Positions 22,801 through 33,670 of a stretch of 64,000 bases of DNA are shown here, one piece after another. Source of the stretch: Simmondsia chinensis (Eukaryota; Streptophyta; Magnoliopsida; Caryophyllales; Simmondsiaceae); assembly GCA_018398585.1 (NCBI GenBank), contig JAGTTD010000026.1, positions 2,113,001 to 2,177,000 on the forward strand, read 5' to 3'. The stretch's first letter is position 1, and the number at the start of each line of letters is the position of its first letter. Both the position numbers and the translations under genes were made by a program. The notes under the pieces are model-generated. The model had not been told where the DNA came from, did not search any database, and worked only from the letters and a program-made list of their open reading frames with translations.

Positions 22801-25800
22801 TAGCAAGAATTATATTTGGTTGTTTTTCCTCTTTTCCAGCATTACAGGCACGTTTGGTACGAGGTTAAAATTATGGGTTAACCATTTGCAATGAAACATT
22901 GAATAGGGTAACCGTGACCCCACAAGAACGTTTAGGTTCTGGATAACTTTATTCGTTTTTTCAGTTATGGGCTTTGTACTGCCCTAAGCAGTGTTAACAC
23001 ATTTAACCTCAAATTCTTCTTTTGGAAACAAAATTATAAATGGATAATCGTTGATATGCGTCTGAATACACAAAAGTTAAATTTTATGACTAAACCAATT
23101 AGGATTAAAAGAGAAGTTCGAAGCGGACGTTGTGAAAATATTTAAATTAATAAAGAGGACATTATGCTTTGTCAGTGACAAATCTAGAAATTTTGTTAGA
23201 TAAACAAGTAACAAATAAGCAGTTCGACAGTTCAATAAAATAATAGACAGAGATTCAAACAATCGATCAATAAAAGAACTAGCTTAAGGGGCAGGCACAT
23301 CCTAAACGTCCCCGTAAAGATTAAGTGTTGGCTTGGTCGTGCTGTTTTAACGTCAAAAAGTGTTTCGTAACAAACAAAAACACATTGAACGTTTCTCTAA
23401 AAGCACTTTCAAAATAAAAGCATAATTTATTCTTTTGCTTTCAAAGAAAATAAAGAAAACAGTTTTCCCACTTTTAAAGCAAAACTTTTAAGACAAAAAT
23501 GTCGTCACTCATTATTTCAAAATGATTAATTCAAAGCTACAATTTTACAACATATGACCAAACACGCCTTAAATGAGAACTGACTCGGAGAGGATAATCT
23601 AACCACTCCTCTGGCTTGAACTCTATCATCTTAATTCAAGGACCAAAAGTTTCTTGGAACCCATACCTTGTAATAGTCCTGGAATGCTGCAAAAAGGATA
23701 TCGTGCTTGTCCCGGCTTGATGTAAACTTAGTCCATATTACAATCGGTGAGAAAAATCTTAATGACTCGCTCGTAATCTTTCCTCCCCAGGGCAAAAGCT
23801 GCATAAATTCTGTGTTAAACCACCATAATATCCATACCCGGTTAGGTTAACGAACACACAGAAGCATAGAAGTGTAATTGTCTATTGGGTTAATATGCTG
23901 TACAGTCATATACTTTACCAATTGTGTCAATTTAGTTCATGTGCTTTTAGTTGTGACCCTTCAGCCCTTGTACCGTCATAAGCTTTTCATTATTGAAAGG
24001 GTATATTTTGGTCAATGGTTAATGAAAAAAGTTATTGGCTTCTCTCCAGTCATTCACTAGGGCTCTGTTTGGTCCACAGGAAATATTTCTCTTATGCAAA
24101 ACTTTACTTCATACAATTTTTTTCAATGAGAAATGTCTTTTCTTAAAATTTTTGTCCTTCTAGCTAAAGAAAATAGTTTCATTCTATAAATTTGTATGAG
24201 GTTCATGATTGGCCAAGTTGAGGTTGAAGTGAGACTTATCACGCGAGAGTACAGCAGAAAACAATTACCCCTCAATGAAGGAAAATGTTTTTACCCTTGT
24301 CGAAAGGAAGTCAATTTCCCATCATTGCAAGAAACATTTTCCACATTTGTGATTATTACTATGAAGTTTTGCAAAGAAATAATAGAATAGGTTCTCCATA
24401 TTTGGAAGCAATCTACCCTTTGGTCAACATTAGAATGCTTAAAACAATACATATACTAAATTGACACACCTGGCAAAGTATATAATCCTCGTCTGTATTA
24501 CCCGATAACGAGCCTTACCTTGGCGTACTTCGTGCCGAGAGGCATTAAAGTTCTGTAGTACTTCTCCTTGTACTCGCTATTTTTAGTAACATCAAGCAAA
24601 GGGTTGAGATCCCTGTGTTTGGTTATAAAACAACTTCGAGAATCAAGAAAAGTTAAGTTTATATGAACAATAGAAGAAAGGACATGCATGGAGGAATTTC
24701 TAGTGCTTATGAATAAAGTGAACTTATTAGAATATAAAATAAATTCATGGGATTTCACCTAATAGCTTGAAATTTTGATATAGTTGATCTATTGACAAAA
24801 CCAAAAAAGAAAGAAAAACGAACATCCAGGAGAAAAGGAAATAGGAAAAGGCAATAGGCATAAGCTTTGTTTGGTTTGAAGGAAGCCTTCTTTCATCCCA
24901 TCATAATCAACAAAAATACTTCAAAGGGGCATAATGTTCGTGAAAAGGAAAAAGAAGGGCGTAAGTTTATTATATATATACAATAGGCATAATGTTACCA
25001 AAGAGGGTGCCAACACGCTGTTACCAGGTCCCATTAGAACTCTGAAGTTAAGCGTGCTTGGGCAAAAGCAGTACTAGGATGGGTGACCTCCTGGGAAGTC
25101 CTCACCCTCAGGTTGGAGGCACTCGGAAACAACCTCTCTCTTCAAGGGTAATACCCTGAAGGGGGAAGGTTGCGTACATCCGCCCCCTCAGACCCTGCTT
25201 AGGCGGGAGCCCTTGGAGCACTGGGTATGTTGCTATACAAGAAGGGCATTGATAGAGTGCCGGGAGAGGTCCTACGGAGGGTCTTGGAGGGGAAAGGCAT
25301 CTCCCTATCCTATATTCGAGTCATTAAAGACACGTACAAAGACGCAATAACCAATGTGCGTACAGCGGAAGGAGAGACAGCCACTTTCCTTATTACAGTT
25401 GGGGTACGCCAAGGATCAACCTTGAGTCCCTTTCTGTTCATTCTAGTTATGGACGAGCTTGGATGTGCCTTGGTGCATGCTTTTCGCGGATGATATAGTT
25501 CTGGTGGGGGAGTCTAGAGAGGAGGTGAATGAGAAGCTCGAACTTTAGAGAACGGCCTTGGAATCAAAAGGTTTAAGACTCAGTAGATCTAAGAAAGAGT
25601 ATATGGAACTCAAGTTCTGTACCTCTACCAGGCCAAGCATGGAAGACGTCAAGATTGGATTGGAGTGCACACTGAAGAAAGAGTGCTTTAAATACTTTGG
25701 TTCCATGGTGCAGCAAGATGGCAAAGTTGACGCATACGTCAACAACCGGATTAAAGTAGGTAGGCATAAATGGAGGGTGGCTTCTGCGATACTATGTGAC

Positions 25801-28800
25801 AGCAAGTTCCCGTTAAAGTTAAAGGAAAAATACTATAAGACGGTAGTGAGACCAGCTGTGTCTTACAGGGCGGAGTGCTGGCCAGTTAAACATCATCACA
25901 CGTAAAAGCTGAAGGTGGCAGAGATGAGGATGCTGAGATGGATGTGCGGAACACAAGGAAGGATAAGATCAGAAATGATGTTATAAGAAGTAAATTGGGC
26001 CCAACCCCAATCGAGGATAAGTTGAAGGAGCAACGTTTGCGGTGGTTTGGGCATGTTAGGAGGAGATCGACCACTGCCCCTGTTAGGAGATGCGAACAAC
26101 TCCATATTACAGATGAGAAGAAGCCGAGAGGCCGACCAAAGAAGAGTTGGCTAGAGGCGATTCGACATGACCTCACCTATCTTAACCTAAATGAGGAGAT
26201 GACCCTAGATAGAGATGAGTGGAGAATTAGTATAGCTGTAACCGATATAGCGGTTTAGGTTCGAGGAGTAATTCTAAGCAAGTACTAGTGCCTCGAGGCT
26301 TTTATGTATGCCTGTTCGATTATACGCACTTTTTCTGTGTGTTGACTGCTTATTGTTCTGTCGCTTTGTTGTTTTATTGCCTATTCATTTCTGCTTATTT
26401 GCTGCTTTATACTCTCTATATGCTTGCTATGTGTCTTTGTTTATGCTCTTACACCTAGATGCTTGTATGCTTTATGCTTTCATGCTTCTCAAATTAGGGG
26501 TCCTCAGAAACGGCCTCCCATAAGGGTAAACACCCTGAAGGGGTAAGGCTGCATATATCTCACCCCTCCCAGACTCGGTGTATGGAAGAGCCCTTGAGGC
26601 ATTGGGTTTGTTGTTGTTGTTCACTAAGGCTGCATACATATGCGGAAGCCCTCAGGGTGGGAGCCCGTAAGGGTAAACACCCTGATGGGATAAGGCTGCA
26701 TACATCTCACCCCTCTCAGACCCTGCGTATGCGGGATCCCTTGAGGTATTGGGTTTGTTATTGTTGTTGTATACTAAGTTTTAGAACAGGACCGAGAAGG
26801 ACAATATGTTATAGAAAAAGACTAAGCACATGTACTTCATCAATATGCCACGTCACATTATCTGTCATCTTTCCAATTGCAACGTCATCTGCCACACCAT
26901 CTTTCTGATTACCACGTCCGCAGTTTGGCCACCTATAATGTAGTTGATGCCCTTTTTGGTCTTTTTTGAAAACATCTTGCCCTTCTTTTCCAAAACACGT
27001 TGCATTTCTTGTGTATATAACAAATATTATTCATGTCTTAGTACTCTTTCCAAACATTATGCGCCTTTTTGAAGTATTTTTGCTTATTTTGATCACGCTT
27101 CAAAATACATGAGCACAAACAATAGCCCAAACAGAAAACATCTTCCCTTATGAAAACAAAATTAACTTCCTTAATAAAAAGACATTTTCCTTCGTAGAAG
27201 AGAAAATCTTTTCCATCCAGACTCGACTCAACATCAAATGGGTTAAACAAAAAACCCATGCAAATTCATATAACAAAATCATTTTCCTCAATTAAATCAA
27301 GAAACTTTTTCAACAAAAAAAAAGTTCAGGAAGGAATGTACCTTCCCTCGAATCAAACAAAGTCGTACCGTAAAATTTCACCGAGCCTGCCCGACCATAA
27401 AGTTAACATATATGAGGTCTAAATATAAGCCCATGTGAGGCTCTCCATCTTAAAACCAATTGACATTAGGTGGAGTATCCCATTACGCTTATATGTTGAT
27501 CTCTTCACTCTCAGAACTTCGATATGGGACAATTTAACTACACTCATATGTAAAGTTCTCAACACATACAAAAAAGGGAGAGAAGGTTGTTAGGGAGGAA
27601 ACTTACAGAACAATAATGTTCATATTAGAACTGGCGAAGAAATTGGCACAGAATATAGGTAAATCAAATTCTAGTCTAGGGAAGACACCAAAATCCAACA
27701 CCTGCACATTAAAATTGAATGTTAAATACAAAAAACAAATATCTCCTAGAACATCAACTTGAAAAAAAAATACGTGTCCAAATTTGAGAATAATGCCACA
27801 AAAATCTTTGTTTAGTGATTAGGGTTGTAAATGAGCTGAGCCAACTCGCTAGACCTTGCGAGAGAGTAGCGCGTTTAGCTTAATGAGTCGAGACCAAGCC
27901 TAGGCAAGAGCGTAAACGAGCTTATCTTAATACAATTTATTAGCTTAAACATGCTACATCAAGCCAGTTGGAGCCTAAATAATCCGTACTCAAGTGCAGA
28001 TGAGCCTAGATTAAACCTAAATGAGCCCAAGTAAGAGACGAGCTTAGCTTAGAACTCACCGAGTTGGGTTTGAGCTCAAGCAAGCTAAGCCAAGCCCAAG
28101 CCAATCTAAAGCTTGAAGTATCCAAGCTCAACAATCTTTGAGCCAAGCTCGAACAGAGGATACTCAACTCATTAACATTCATGAATAGTTTGATAAGGGC
28201 TCACTAAGGATTAGTTAAAATCTTGTAAAGCGCTTGTTAAGAGCTCATTCGGAGCACGCTAAGGGCTTGATGTTAGCTCCATAGTAACTCAAAAATTGTT
28301 TCGGTCAATTACCAACTCGACTCAATAGTGACCTTCGCTCGACTGTGACCGCGAGTTGAGTAGATAATGAGCTCAATTTGGCTCAATTTGGCTCCATAAA
28401 GCTAACTAGCTAAGTCTAACTGAGTGTCAAACACACAAATATTTTATTGAGCTGAGTTCCAACAAAAGTTTCAAAGCTTGATAAAAGCTTGGCTCAAACT
28501 CAAGCTCGATATTAAACAAGCAGGCAATAGACTTGACGTGGCTTTTTAACAACCTTACATGAAACCCGAGGGTTAGTTGAGGTGTGTGTAAGCTGGCCTT
28601 GACCCTCTAGCTACCAAAAATTTAGCAATGCCACGGTTCGCAGATCTAGGAACACCCTTCAGAAACATTAAGTGAGATTATGAACGCAATTTACCTGCAC
28701 ACCCTTGTATTGCTTTTCTTCATTAAGGACATCTTGTCCATAACATTTTGTATATTTTTTCTATCTTAATTCTATCTCTTTTACAATAAAAATGAACACA

Positions 28801-31800
28801 ATTTACCTGCATTTCGTTGTTCCCGTCAATATACATACTTCGTAGCATCCTGATCTTAGGAGCTTCAAAAGATAGCATTTTAAGCTCTGTTTTTCCATCC
28901 ATGGAATGAATGCAACTGAATTTCTCCTGATTTAAGATGAAAAAAGCTCTAAATATGGAGAATTTCACATGCGAGTAATGTCTTACATAGAAGTTGCGAG
29001 AGAAAATTGATCAACATAGAAGCTTGTTGCGCTTCTCAACTTAATGCCAATTGATTTTGAGATGAAACCTTACTTAGGCTTATATGTTGACCTCATATAT
29101 GCCACTCCATGCATCGAGCCTAAGGCATGGTGAAGTTTCATGGGTTGTACATGAGCTAAGCCAATACATGAGGGCTCGAATCATTTTGAACTTCAGAGGA
29201 GTTAAGTCAGTCTGACTAGCGAAGCGAGCAAAGCCTGAACTGATAAAACTCGAGCATTGAGCCTCGAACTTCTAAAAGAGCCAATCTCAATACATATTAT
29301 AAGTTTAAATGAACAAAGATCAAGCTTAGATCCAGCTTAATTGATAAACAAGAGAAACTTAGCTTAGAGCTTGAAAAGTTGAGTTTGAGCTCAATTGATG
29401 TTTAATTCATGATATGAAACTAATTATAATGATATTAAGTGGTTCTATATTCTAACATACACGAAGCTTTTTATTCAAGAGAGCTTTCTTGGGTTGACTT
29501 GATGGCTACCCTACCCTCTTTATCAACTATGTCCCAAGTTTGAAGCTTACCAACCCACCTTTCCACTCGCAATTAATCTTAGAAAGAACCTTATAATTTC
29601 CTTACCAATGTAAAAAGTCTTATAGTTCACGAAAACACCAATGCAAGATAAAACTCTATATCAATACCGATTCGATCCGAGATCTCTTAATAAAATGCCC
29701 TAAAGGATTAGGTTTCTCAATCAACAATTAAAGGCCTTTTTGGTATTAGTTTTTGTTTGTACTTTTCGGCTTTAGAAACTAAAAATCATATATTGGAAAC
29801 AATTTTTCTCAAGTTCTTTAGTCCATAGTTCAAGGAAAAACCGAAGGTAAGAAATAAAGAAACAAAAAATCACTTTCAAAACCCATATTTTATCTTCTCG
29901 AAAACCAAAACCCACAAATAGAAAACGATACTGAACAGAAACTGATGCCAAACAAATCTAAGATACTTAAAGAACTACAAAACTAGCACACATAAGCTAA
30001 CCTCATGACTTCCAATACCCATAAAGCAATGCCAAAGTGCGAAATTTCAATTTGTTTCCCTCAAAAATTGGAATATGGATAGTCTAGGTTATCCTAGCAA
30101 CCAATCTAGCCAACTGCCACCAAAAAATGCTTCCTAGTTCAGTTAACAACTCAAATGAGCAGTCTAAACCCTCATCAACAATTTGCCTAAGACAAAAGAT
30201 TTCAGTCTTAGTCTCCTCACCAAATCAGAATTTTGCTTGAGTTCAATAACCAGTTCAGTGATCTCACCAGGTGTTCGCCCCAAGTGTCCACGTGACCGCC
30301 ATGTGCCAGTAACCCTGAATGATATAAAACCAAGCATCTTCTAAAGACAATTTATGCTCTATAACTTAGCTCCAATACTCTAGAATATCTCGCTATTTTC
30401 TCTCAAAATTCAAACTTTGAGGCCTTCTTAAAGTCTTGGTGTATGTTGAGCTCACTTTAGAAAGAATTCCACACAAAAACACAATCAAACCAAACTAAGA
30501 CCAAGGACTTCATGCTTGACATCCACACATAAGAGAAGAGAAGTTGCATCTCAAAATCAACTGACATTAGTAGAACTAACATATAATGTCCAAGAATCAG
30601 CTATCTCAAAAGTTATGACTGTCATGCGAAGACACAAGAATGGTTTTCTACTATAACGCCCCCTCGCAGCCCTCTCTTTTTTCTTTGCAATCCTTAGGAC
30701 TTGAAGCATTGAGAATGAGCTAAGCGCATCTCATACATTATGCTTAAATTATAGTAATATTCAGAGTGGAGGTTGTACAGATTCGTAACCAATCTCTCTG
30801 TTAGCAAAGTTCGGATTTCATAATATTAAATAACCATACTAAAAGCTTAAGTTAGTAGGGGAATGCCTAGAAATAATTTATACTCTAACACACTAAACTT
30901 TTATGTTCATTGTCATATCTCATATCAGCCAAATTTTAAGTGCATAAGTATTACAATATAAAACCGTTCATGTGTATTCACCAACCAACTTAAGCCTTAG
31001 CTGGTTTATTGACATGATATGATATCAGAGTCTCACTGACCAAGAGGCTACTCGTTCAAATTCGATTAGTCTTCACTCTTAATATTAAATGTAATTCAAG
31101 CACAAGATACGGGATCAAGCTATGCATTATCCATACTCCAAAGCTAAAGAACATTTGCGAAAGATGACATGTTAGAATAAAATAATTCCTATACCTTTAC
31201 CCCTCAATTTAAACTTTTGATATAATGGGAATTATCCACACTCCGAAGATAATAGGCATTCGCAAAAGATGACTACTTAGAATAAAATCATTCCTAGATC
31301 TTCACCCATCAATTTAAGCTTTTGAGGTAGCTAGTTTCGTGAGATAGCTGGCTTCATGACATGAAATTAGAGCCTGGTTGGGAGACTACAAATTCAAATC
31401 CAAACAATTCTACTTAAATTTCACCGGAACTCATGCCCGCCCCACGGAATTAGAATGAGGTCCACATATAAGCCCAAACGAGGTTTCATCCTAATACCAA
31501 TTAGCATTAGGTGGAGTAACCCACTATGATTGTTTATTGAGCTCTTCTTTCTCACAATTCCAATGTGGAATTCTTACTAGACTCACATGTGAAGTCCTTA
31601 ACAGTTCTCAGTGTCATGGTGATATAATTCAAACATAGCATATGACATTATCCATGCTTCATATCCACCAAACAATCACATAAAGGGACATGTCAGAGTA
31701 TTAATCATTCAAGAGCCTTCACCTATCAACCTAAACTTTTAAAACAGTTAGTTTCTGACATTCTTTTCTTTTCTTTTCTTTTCTTTAAGGTTGAGGTCCT

Positions 31801-32372
31801 TTAGAAATAGCCTCTATAGCACCCAATACTTTGTAGAAGTAAGGTTGCATACATTTGATCCCCTATACCCTGCTGTCACTGGAGCCTTTACAATGCACAG
31901 GGTTGTTGTTGTTGTTATTGTTATAATAGTTCCAGACATGTTAAATTCCACGGAGCCTTAGCCCAATTCACAAAGTTAGTATACATGAGGTCCACATATA
32001 AGCCCAATTAGAGTTCCTTTCGAAAATCAATTGGCATTAGGTGTAGTAACCCGCTAATCTTATATATTAGTCTCTGCACTCTCACCAGACCTACTAGGAT
32101 TCTTACTACACTCACATGTGGAGTCCTTAACAAACATTTAAAATACTCAGTTTCTAGACACACACAACAAATAAACAAGAAGAGAGAGAAAGGGAGACCT
32201 GCAATGGAGAAGAGACCAGATGGGTACAGCGTTGAGATTCCTGAAGAGCAAAATCGACGAATTTGTGATAAGAGAAAGAAGAAACTGCAAATTTTTTGGA
32301 AGATTTGTGGGGATTTATGGGTGAAAATGAGGGAGTAAAGGTGACCCAGAAGCTCAAATTGGAAGCCTCCAT
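19840..32372 (-). CDS. HY2: Phytochromobilin synthase (phytochromobilin:ferredoxin oxidoreductase)
   Basis: Eight exons on the minus strand: 32372-32199, 28926-28807, 27701-27607, 24612-24519, 23798-23667, 21869-21765, 20644-20594, 20025-19840. All introns are GT-AG and phases agree, giving 318 aa, close to the roughly 330 aa of known HY2. Exon 1 is a Ser-rich, Phe-rich plastid transit peptide. The mature part has family signatures: VLDF and FDLPIFCANFF in exon 3, EYKEKYYRTLMPLG in exon 4, LLPWGGKITSESL and FFSPIVIW in exon 5, NREAQHRYLTWR in exon 6, FSGVDELGSKTFLDYFPEY and GRPWDSRGEFIG in exon 8. The enzyme reduces biliverdin IXa to phytochromobilin in plastids using ferredoxin, the last step in making the phytochrome chromophore. 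Introns total about 11.6 kb and hold two 5S-headed SINEs, an RTE fragment and many TRIM and MITE copies. No frameshift or stop is seen. Confidence 0.94.
20064..20314 (+). mobile_element. 5S-rRNA-headed SINE, copy B (HY2 intron 7)
   Basis: 20066-20177 is close to plant 5S rRNA from about nucleotide 12 to the end (ACCGGAT, AAGTTAAGCGTGCTTGGG, GTGACCTCCTGGGAAGTCC, CTCGTGTTGCATCCCT). The internal promoter boxes are intact. The body 20178-20308 (TCTCGGAAACAGCCTCT, AAGGCTGCGTACA, AAGGCACTGGG) matches copies A and C and the RTE 3' end. It ends in a T run at 20309-20314. A C run interrupts the body at 20248-20261. It lies antisense in the intron before the last HY2 exon. Confidence 0.85.
21925..22430. 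repeat. GAGCT-rich dispersed repeat (HY2 intron 5)
   Basis: Runs of GAGCTC, AGCTTTCA, TTGAGCCGA and AACGAGCC. It ends near GTTTACACCCTTAGG at 22411-22425, matching the family's AGGGGTGTAA end in reverse. Confidence 0.5.
22430..22690 (-). mobile_element. Short-LTR TRIM copy, minus orientation (HY2 intron 5)
   Basis: The end of one LTR (TTTTATACCTTAACA to 22458), a purine-tract complement (TGCCCCTTCACATG), about 140 bp of internal sequence, the primer-site complement GCTCTAATACCA (22588-22599), and the second LTR starting TGTCAAAGAACCAAC at 22600. Confidence 0.55.
23880..24500. repeat. MITE with CAATTTAG words, interrupted by a second MITE (HY2 intron 4)
   Basis: The left end GGGTTAATATGCTGTACAG and the reverse complement of the right end (GGGTAATACAGACGAGG) form loose inverted termini, and both sides carry ATTGTGTCAATTTAG-type words like the Mutator MITE at 376-741. 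The middle, 24060-24430, starts GGGCTCTGTTTGGTCC and looks like a nested hAT-like MITE. Confidence 0.45.
25003..25233 (+). mobile_element. 5S-rRNA-headed SINE, copy C (HY2 intron 3)
   Basis: 5S-like head 25005-25109 (CCATTAGAACTCTGAAGTTAAG at its core, GCTTGGGCAAAAGCAGTACT, GATGGGTGACCTCCTGG). It lacks the CGTGTTG near the 5S 3' end. The body 25110-25233 carries TCGGAAACAACCTCT and AAGGTTGCGTACATCC and ends CACTGGGTATGTTGC. It abuts RTE coding sequence at 25234 without a spacer. Confidence 0.82.
25234..26623 (+). pseudogene. RTE-clade LINE, 5'-truncated, reverse transcriptase to 3' end
   Basis: Reading begins inside the reverse transcriptase (GIDRVPGEVL), continues through VGVRQGSTLSPFLF, and then in a different frame shows the catalytic FADD motif at about 25485-25496. 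About a dozen codons are deleted between MDEL and this motif. The C-terminal region follows in further frames (YFGSMVQQDG, WMCGT, RLRWFGHVRRR, RGRPKKSW) to a stop at 26258. The 3' UTR ends 26486-26623 with a segment shared with the 5S-headed SINEs and a (TTG)n tail, typical of RTE elements. It is antisense in HY2 intron 3 and inactive. Confidence 0.85.
26624..26772 (+). repeat. Second copy of the RTE/SINE 3' tail
   Basis: Right after the RTE tail comes another unit with AAGGCTGCATACATCTC, CTCAGACCCTGCGTATGC and a second (TTG)n tail at about 26752-26770. It may be a severely truncated RTE or SINE copy that inserted into the first tail. Confidence 0.65.
27370..27564 (-). repeat. LTR of the longer TRIM family (HY2 intron 3)
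   Basis: Starts TAAAATTTCACCGAGCC and ends GTTCTCAACA; the interior keeps AAAACCAATTGACATTAGG and TGGAGTATCCCATTA in the family order. About 195 bp, like the LTRs at 11789-12728. No second LTR is near. Confidence 0.6.
27825..28560. repeat. GAGCT-rich dispersed repeat (HY2 intron 2)
   Basis: Begins TTAGGGTTGTAAATGAGC and ends AACAACCTTACATG, loose inverted ends, with many AGCTCAAG/GAGCCAAG units between. Same family as 7450-7813; probably two fused copies given the length. Confidence 0.5.
29038..29400. repeat. Partial TRIM LTR and GAGCT repeat (HY2 intron 1)
   Basis: 29038-29146 is a partial LTR of the longer TRIM family in plus orientation (reverse complement reads AAACTTCACCATGCC...AATCAATTGGCATTAAG). 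It is followed by a GAGCT-type repeat to about 29400. The stretch 29401-30580 shows no feature I can name. Confidence 0.45.
30588..30890 (-). mobile_element. Short-LTR TRIM copy, minus orientation (HY2 intron 1)
   Basis: LTR-like ends at 30588-30657 (TGTCCAAGAATCAGC...CTATAAC) and about 30829-30890 (CATACTAAAAGCTTAAG...CTCTAACA) flank about 170 bp with the family's internal words (GACTTGAAGCATTGAG, CTCATACATTATGC). Decayed. Confidence 0.5.
30949..31410 (+). mobile_element. Tandem short-LTR TRIM array, plus orientation (HY2 intron 1)
   Basis: Three LTR-like segments (about 30949-31016, 31169-31230, 31290-31367) alternate with internal segments. The primer site is recognisable as TGATATCAGAGTC after the first and TGAAATTAGAGCC after the third. 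The array ends at the start of an LTR of the other TRIM family at 31411. Confidence 0.5.
31411..31603 (-). repeat. LTR of the longer TRIM family joined to the short-LTR array
   Basis: Starts TACTTAAATTTCACCGG and ends GTCCTTAACA, with ACCAATTAGCATTAGGTGG inside. From 31604 to about 31762 more short-LTR TRIM sequence follows in plus orientation (GGGACATGTCAGAGTATTAATC). Confidence 0.6.
31763..31928 (+). repeat. RTE/SINE-type 3' tail with (TTG)n (HY2 intron 1)
   Basis: A (TTTTC)n stretch at 31763-31787 precedes a copy of the shared 3' body (AAATAGCCTCT, AAGGTTGCATACATTTG, CCCTGCTGTCACTGGAGCC) ending GGTTGTTGTTGTTGTTATTG. It has no 5S head, so it is either a headless SINE or a very short RTE copy. 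Confidence 0.65.
31939..32132 (-). repeat. Solo LTR of the longer TRIM family (HY2 intron 1)
   Basis: A 194-bp copy from TGTTAAATTCCACGGAGCC to GAGTCCTTAACA, with TG...CA ends. No second LTR, primer site or target duplication nearby. It lies 67 bp from HY2 exon 1. Confidence 0.65.
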
Positions 32373-33616
32373 TGTTGAATTTGAGATTGCTGTGGAGCTG
32401 AAATGGAACTAGATCCTCGAACATGTACAGTGGCAGAATGTGTGTGTGTGTTTATCACTCTGTTATCCTAATTGGGAAAGGAGCCTATTACTTTCCATTA
32501 AGATTTTAAAGAATTTTACCCCTGCTTACCAGCAGGGTAAGCGATATAAAAAGAGGTAAGAATAATATTAGTGTAAATTCTTATTTTTGTTGGCAAAGTT
32601 TTAATAAAGTCGTATTTGGAGTACGGAATTGGAGCCTGAAATTAGAGCTAAAGCTGAAAACTGGGGCCTAGAATTTCAATTCTGTTGTTTGGTTCACATG
32701 TTAAAATTAGAATTATAATTTTATTGTCCAATTTCATGAAATTAGATTTTAACTGAAAATGATACTTTTCAATTCCTTAGAATGGGGGTAAAGAATTGCA
32801 ATTCTATATTAACTTCATAGACCTAAAATCCAAAATGACTGCACTTGATTAATCCAAATCTAAAATGACTCAAAATCTAAAGATTTAAATATAATCTAAA
32901 ATTTGACCCGAACCTCAAAATCATTCAACTCGAATGACTTGAACTTGAAATGACCGAAATCACCTTAGTTCAAAGTCCAAAGTGACTCAACCCGATTGAT
33001 TCGAAACTCGAGATGAATCAAATCTAGAAATGAAACTACTTGACTTGAATGCGTTGTAAACAAGATGAGCCGAAGTGGAAATGACCTGACCAAATTGCCC
33101 CAAAATTTAATACAACTCATACCCAAAATGACCCAACTCATCTTAAACTCAGGCTCAAATGACTCAAAATTTAAAATGATTCAACTCATTTGTCCCAAAA
33201 CTAAGATGACTCGAGCTTGAAATGATCTAAATAAACCCAAACCCGATCATAACTCGTTTGAATCCTGAAATGACTTAACCCAATTACCTGAAAGTTCGAG
33301 ATAATTTGAATACCAAATGATCTGACCTGATACTCGACCCAATTTGACTCAAAACTCAAATAACTCGAACTTAAAATGAATCGCCCTACCATAATAACTT
33401 GAACACAATGTGAACCGCTCCGACCAAAATCTAACCGTAGTTGATTTAAAACTCGAAATACTCCAACTCAATTGACCGAAAACCTTTCATGATTTGAATC
33501 ATTATGTAATTATAATTCCGACCTCCAATTCATATGATGAACCAAACAATGAAATTTTAATTCCATTAAAATTAGAATTGGAATTGTAATTTTACAGGGT
33601 AATATGAGGTAATTTC
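32373..33616. repeat. HY2 upstream region, then a degenerate TGACTC/AACTCGA repeat
   Basis: The first few hundred bases should hold the HY2 promoter; a short (TG)n lies at about 32437-32450. About 32690-33560 has inverted ends (TTTGGTTCACATG and CATATGATGAACCAAA) and many degenerate 15-20-bp units such as AAAATGACTCAAA and ACCCAACTCAT between. It is probably a non-autonomous element related in style to 2224-2742. Confidence 0.45.
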
Positions 33617-33624
33617 GGGGGGGG

Positions 33625-33664
<40 letters not shown>

Positions 33665-33670
33665 GGGGGG
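33617..33670. repeat. 54-nt G-rich tract with a 38-nt pure G run
   Basis: All bases are G except C at 33625, T at 33664. The pure run is 33626-33663. It lies about 1.25 kb upstream of the HY2 start. Strong quadruplex potential on the plus strand; its length is hard to sequence accurately. 33671-34764 beyond it is AT-rich with no feature recognised. Confidence 0.9.

Noticed and set aside
32008..32424. 138-codon minus-strand frame over HY2 exon 1
   Set aside because: It is a shifted frame of the transit-peptide exon; the exon frame starting at 32372 splices in phase with the rest of HY2.
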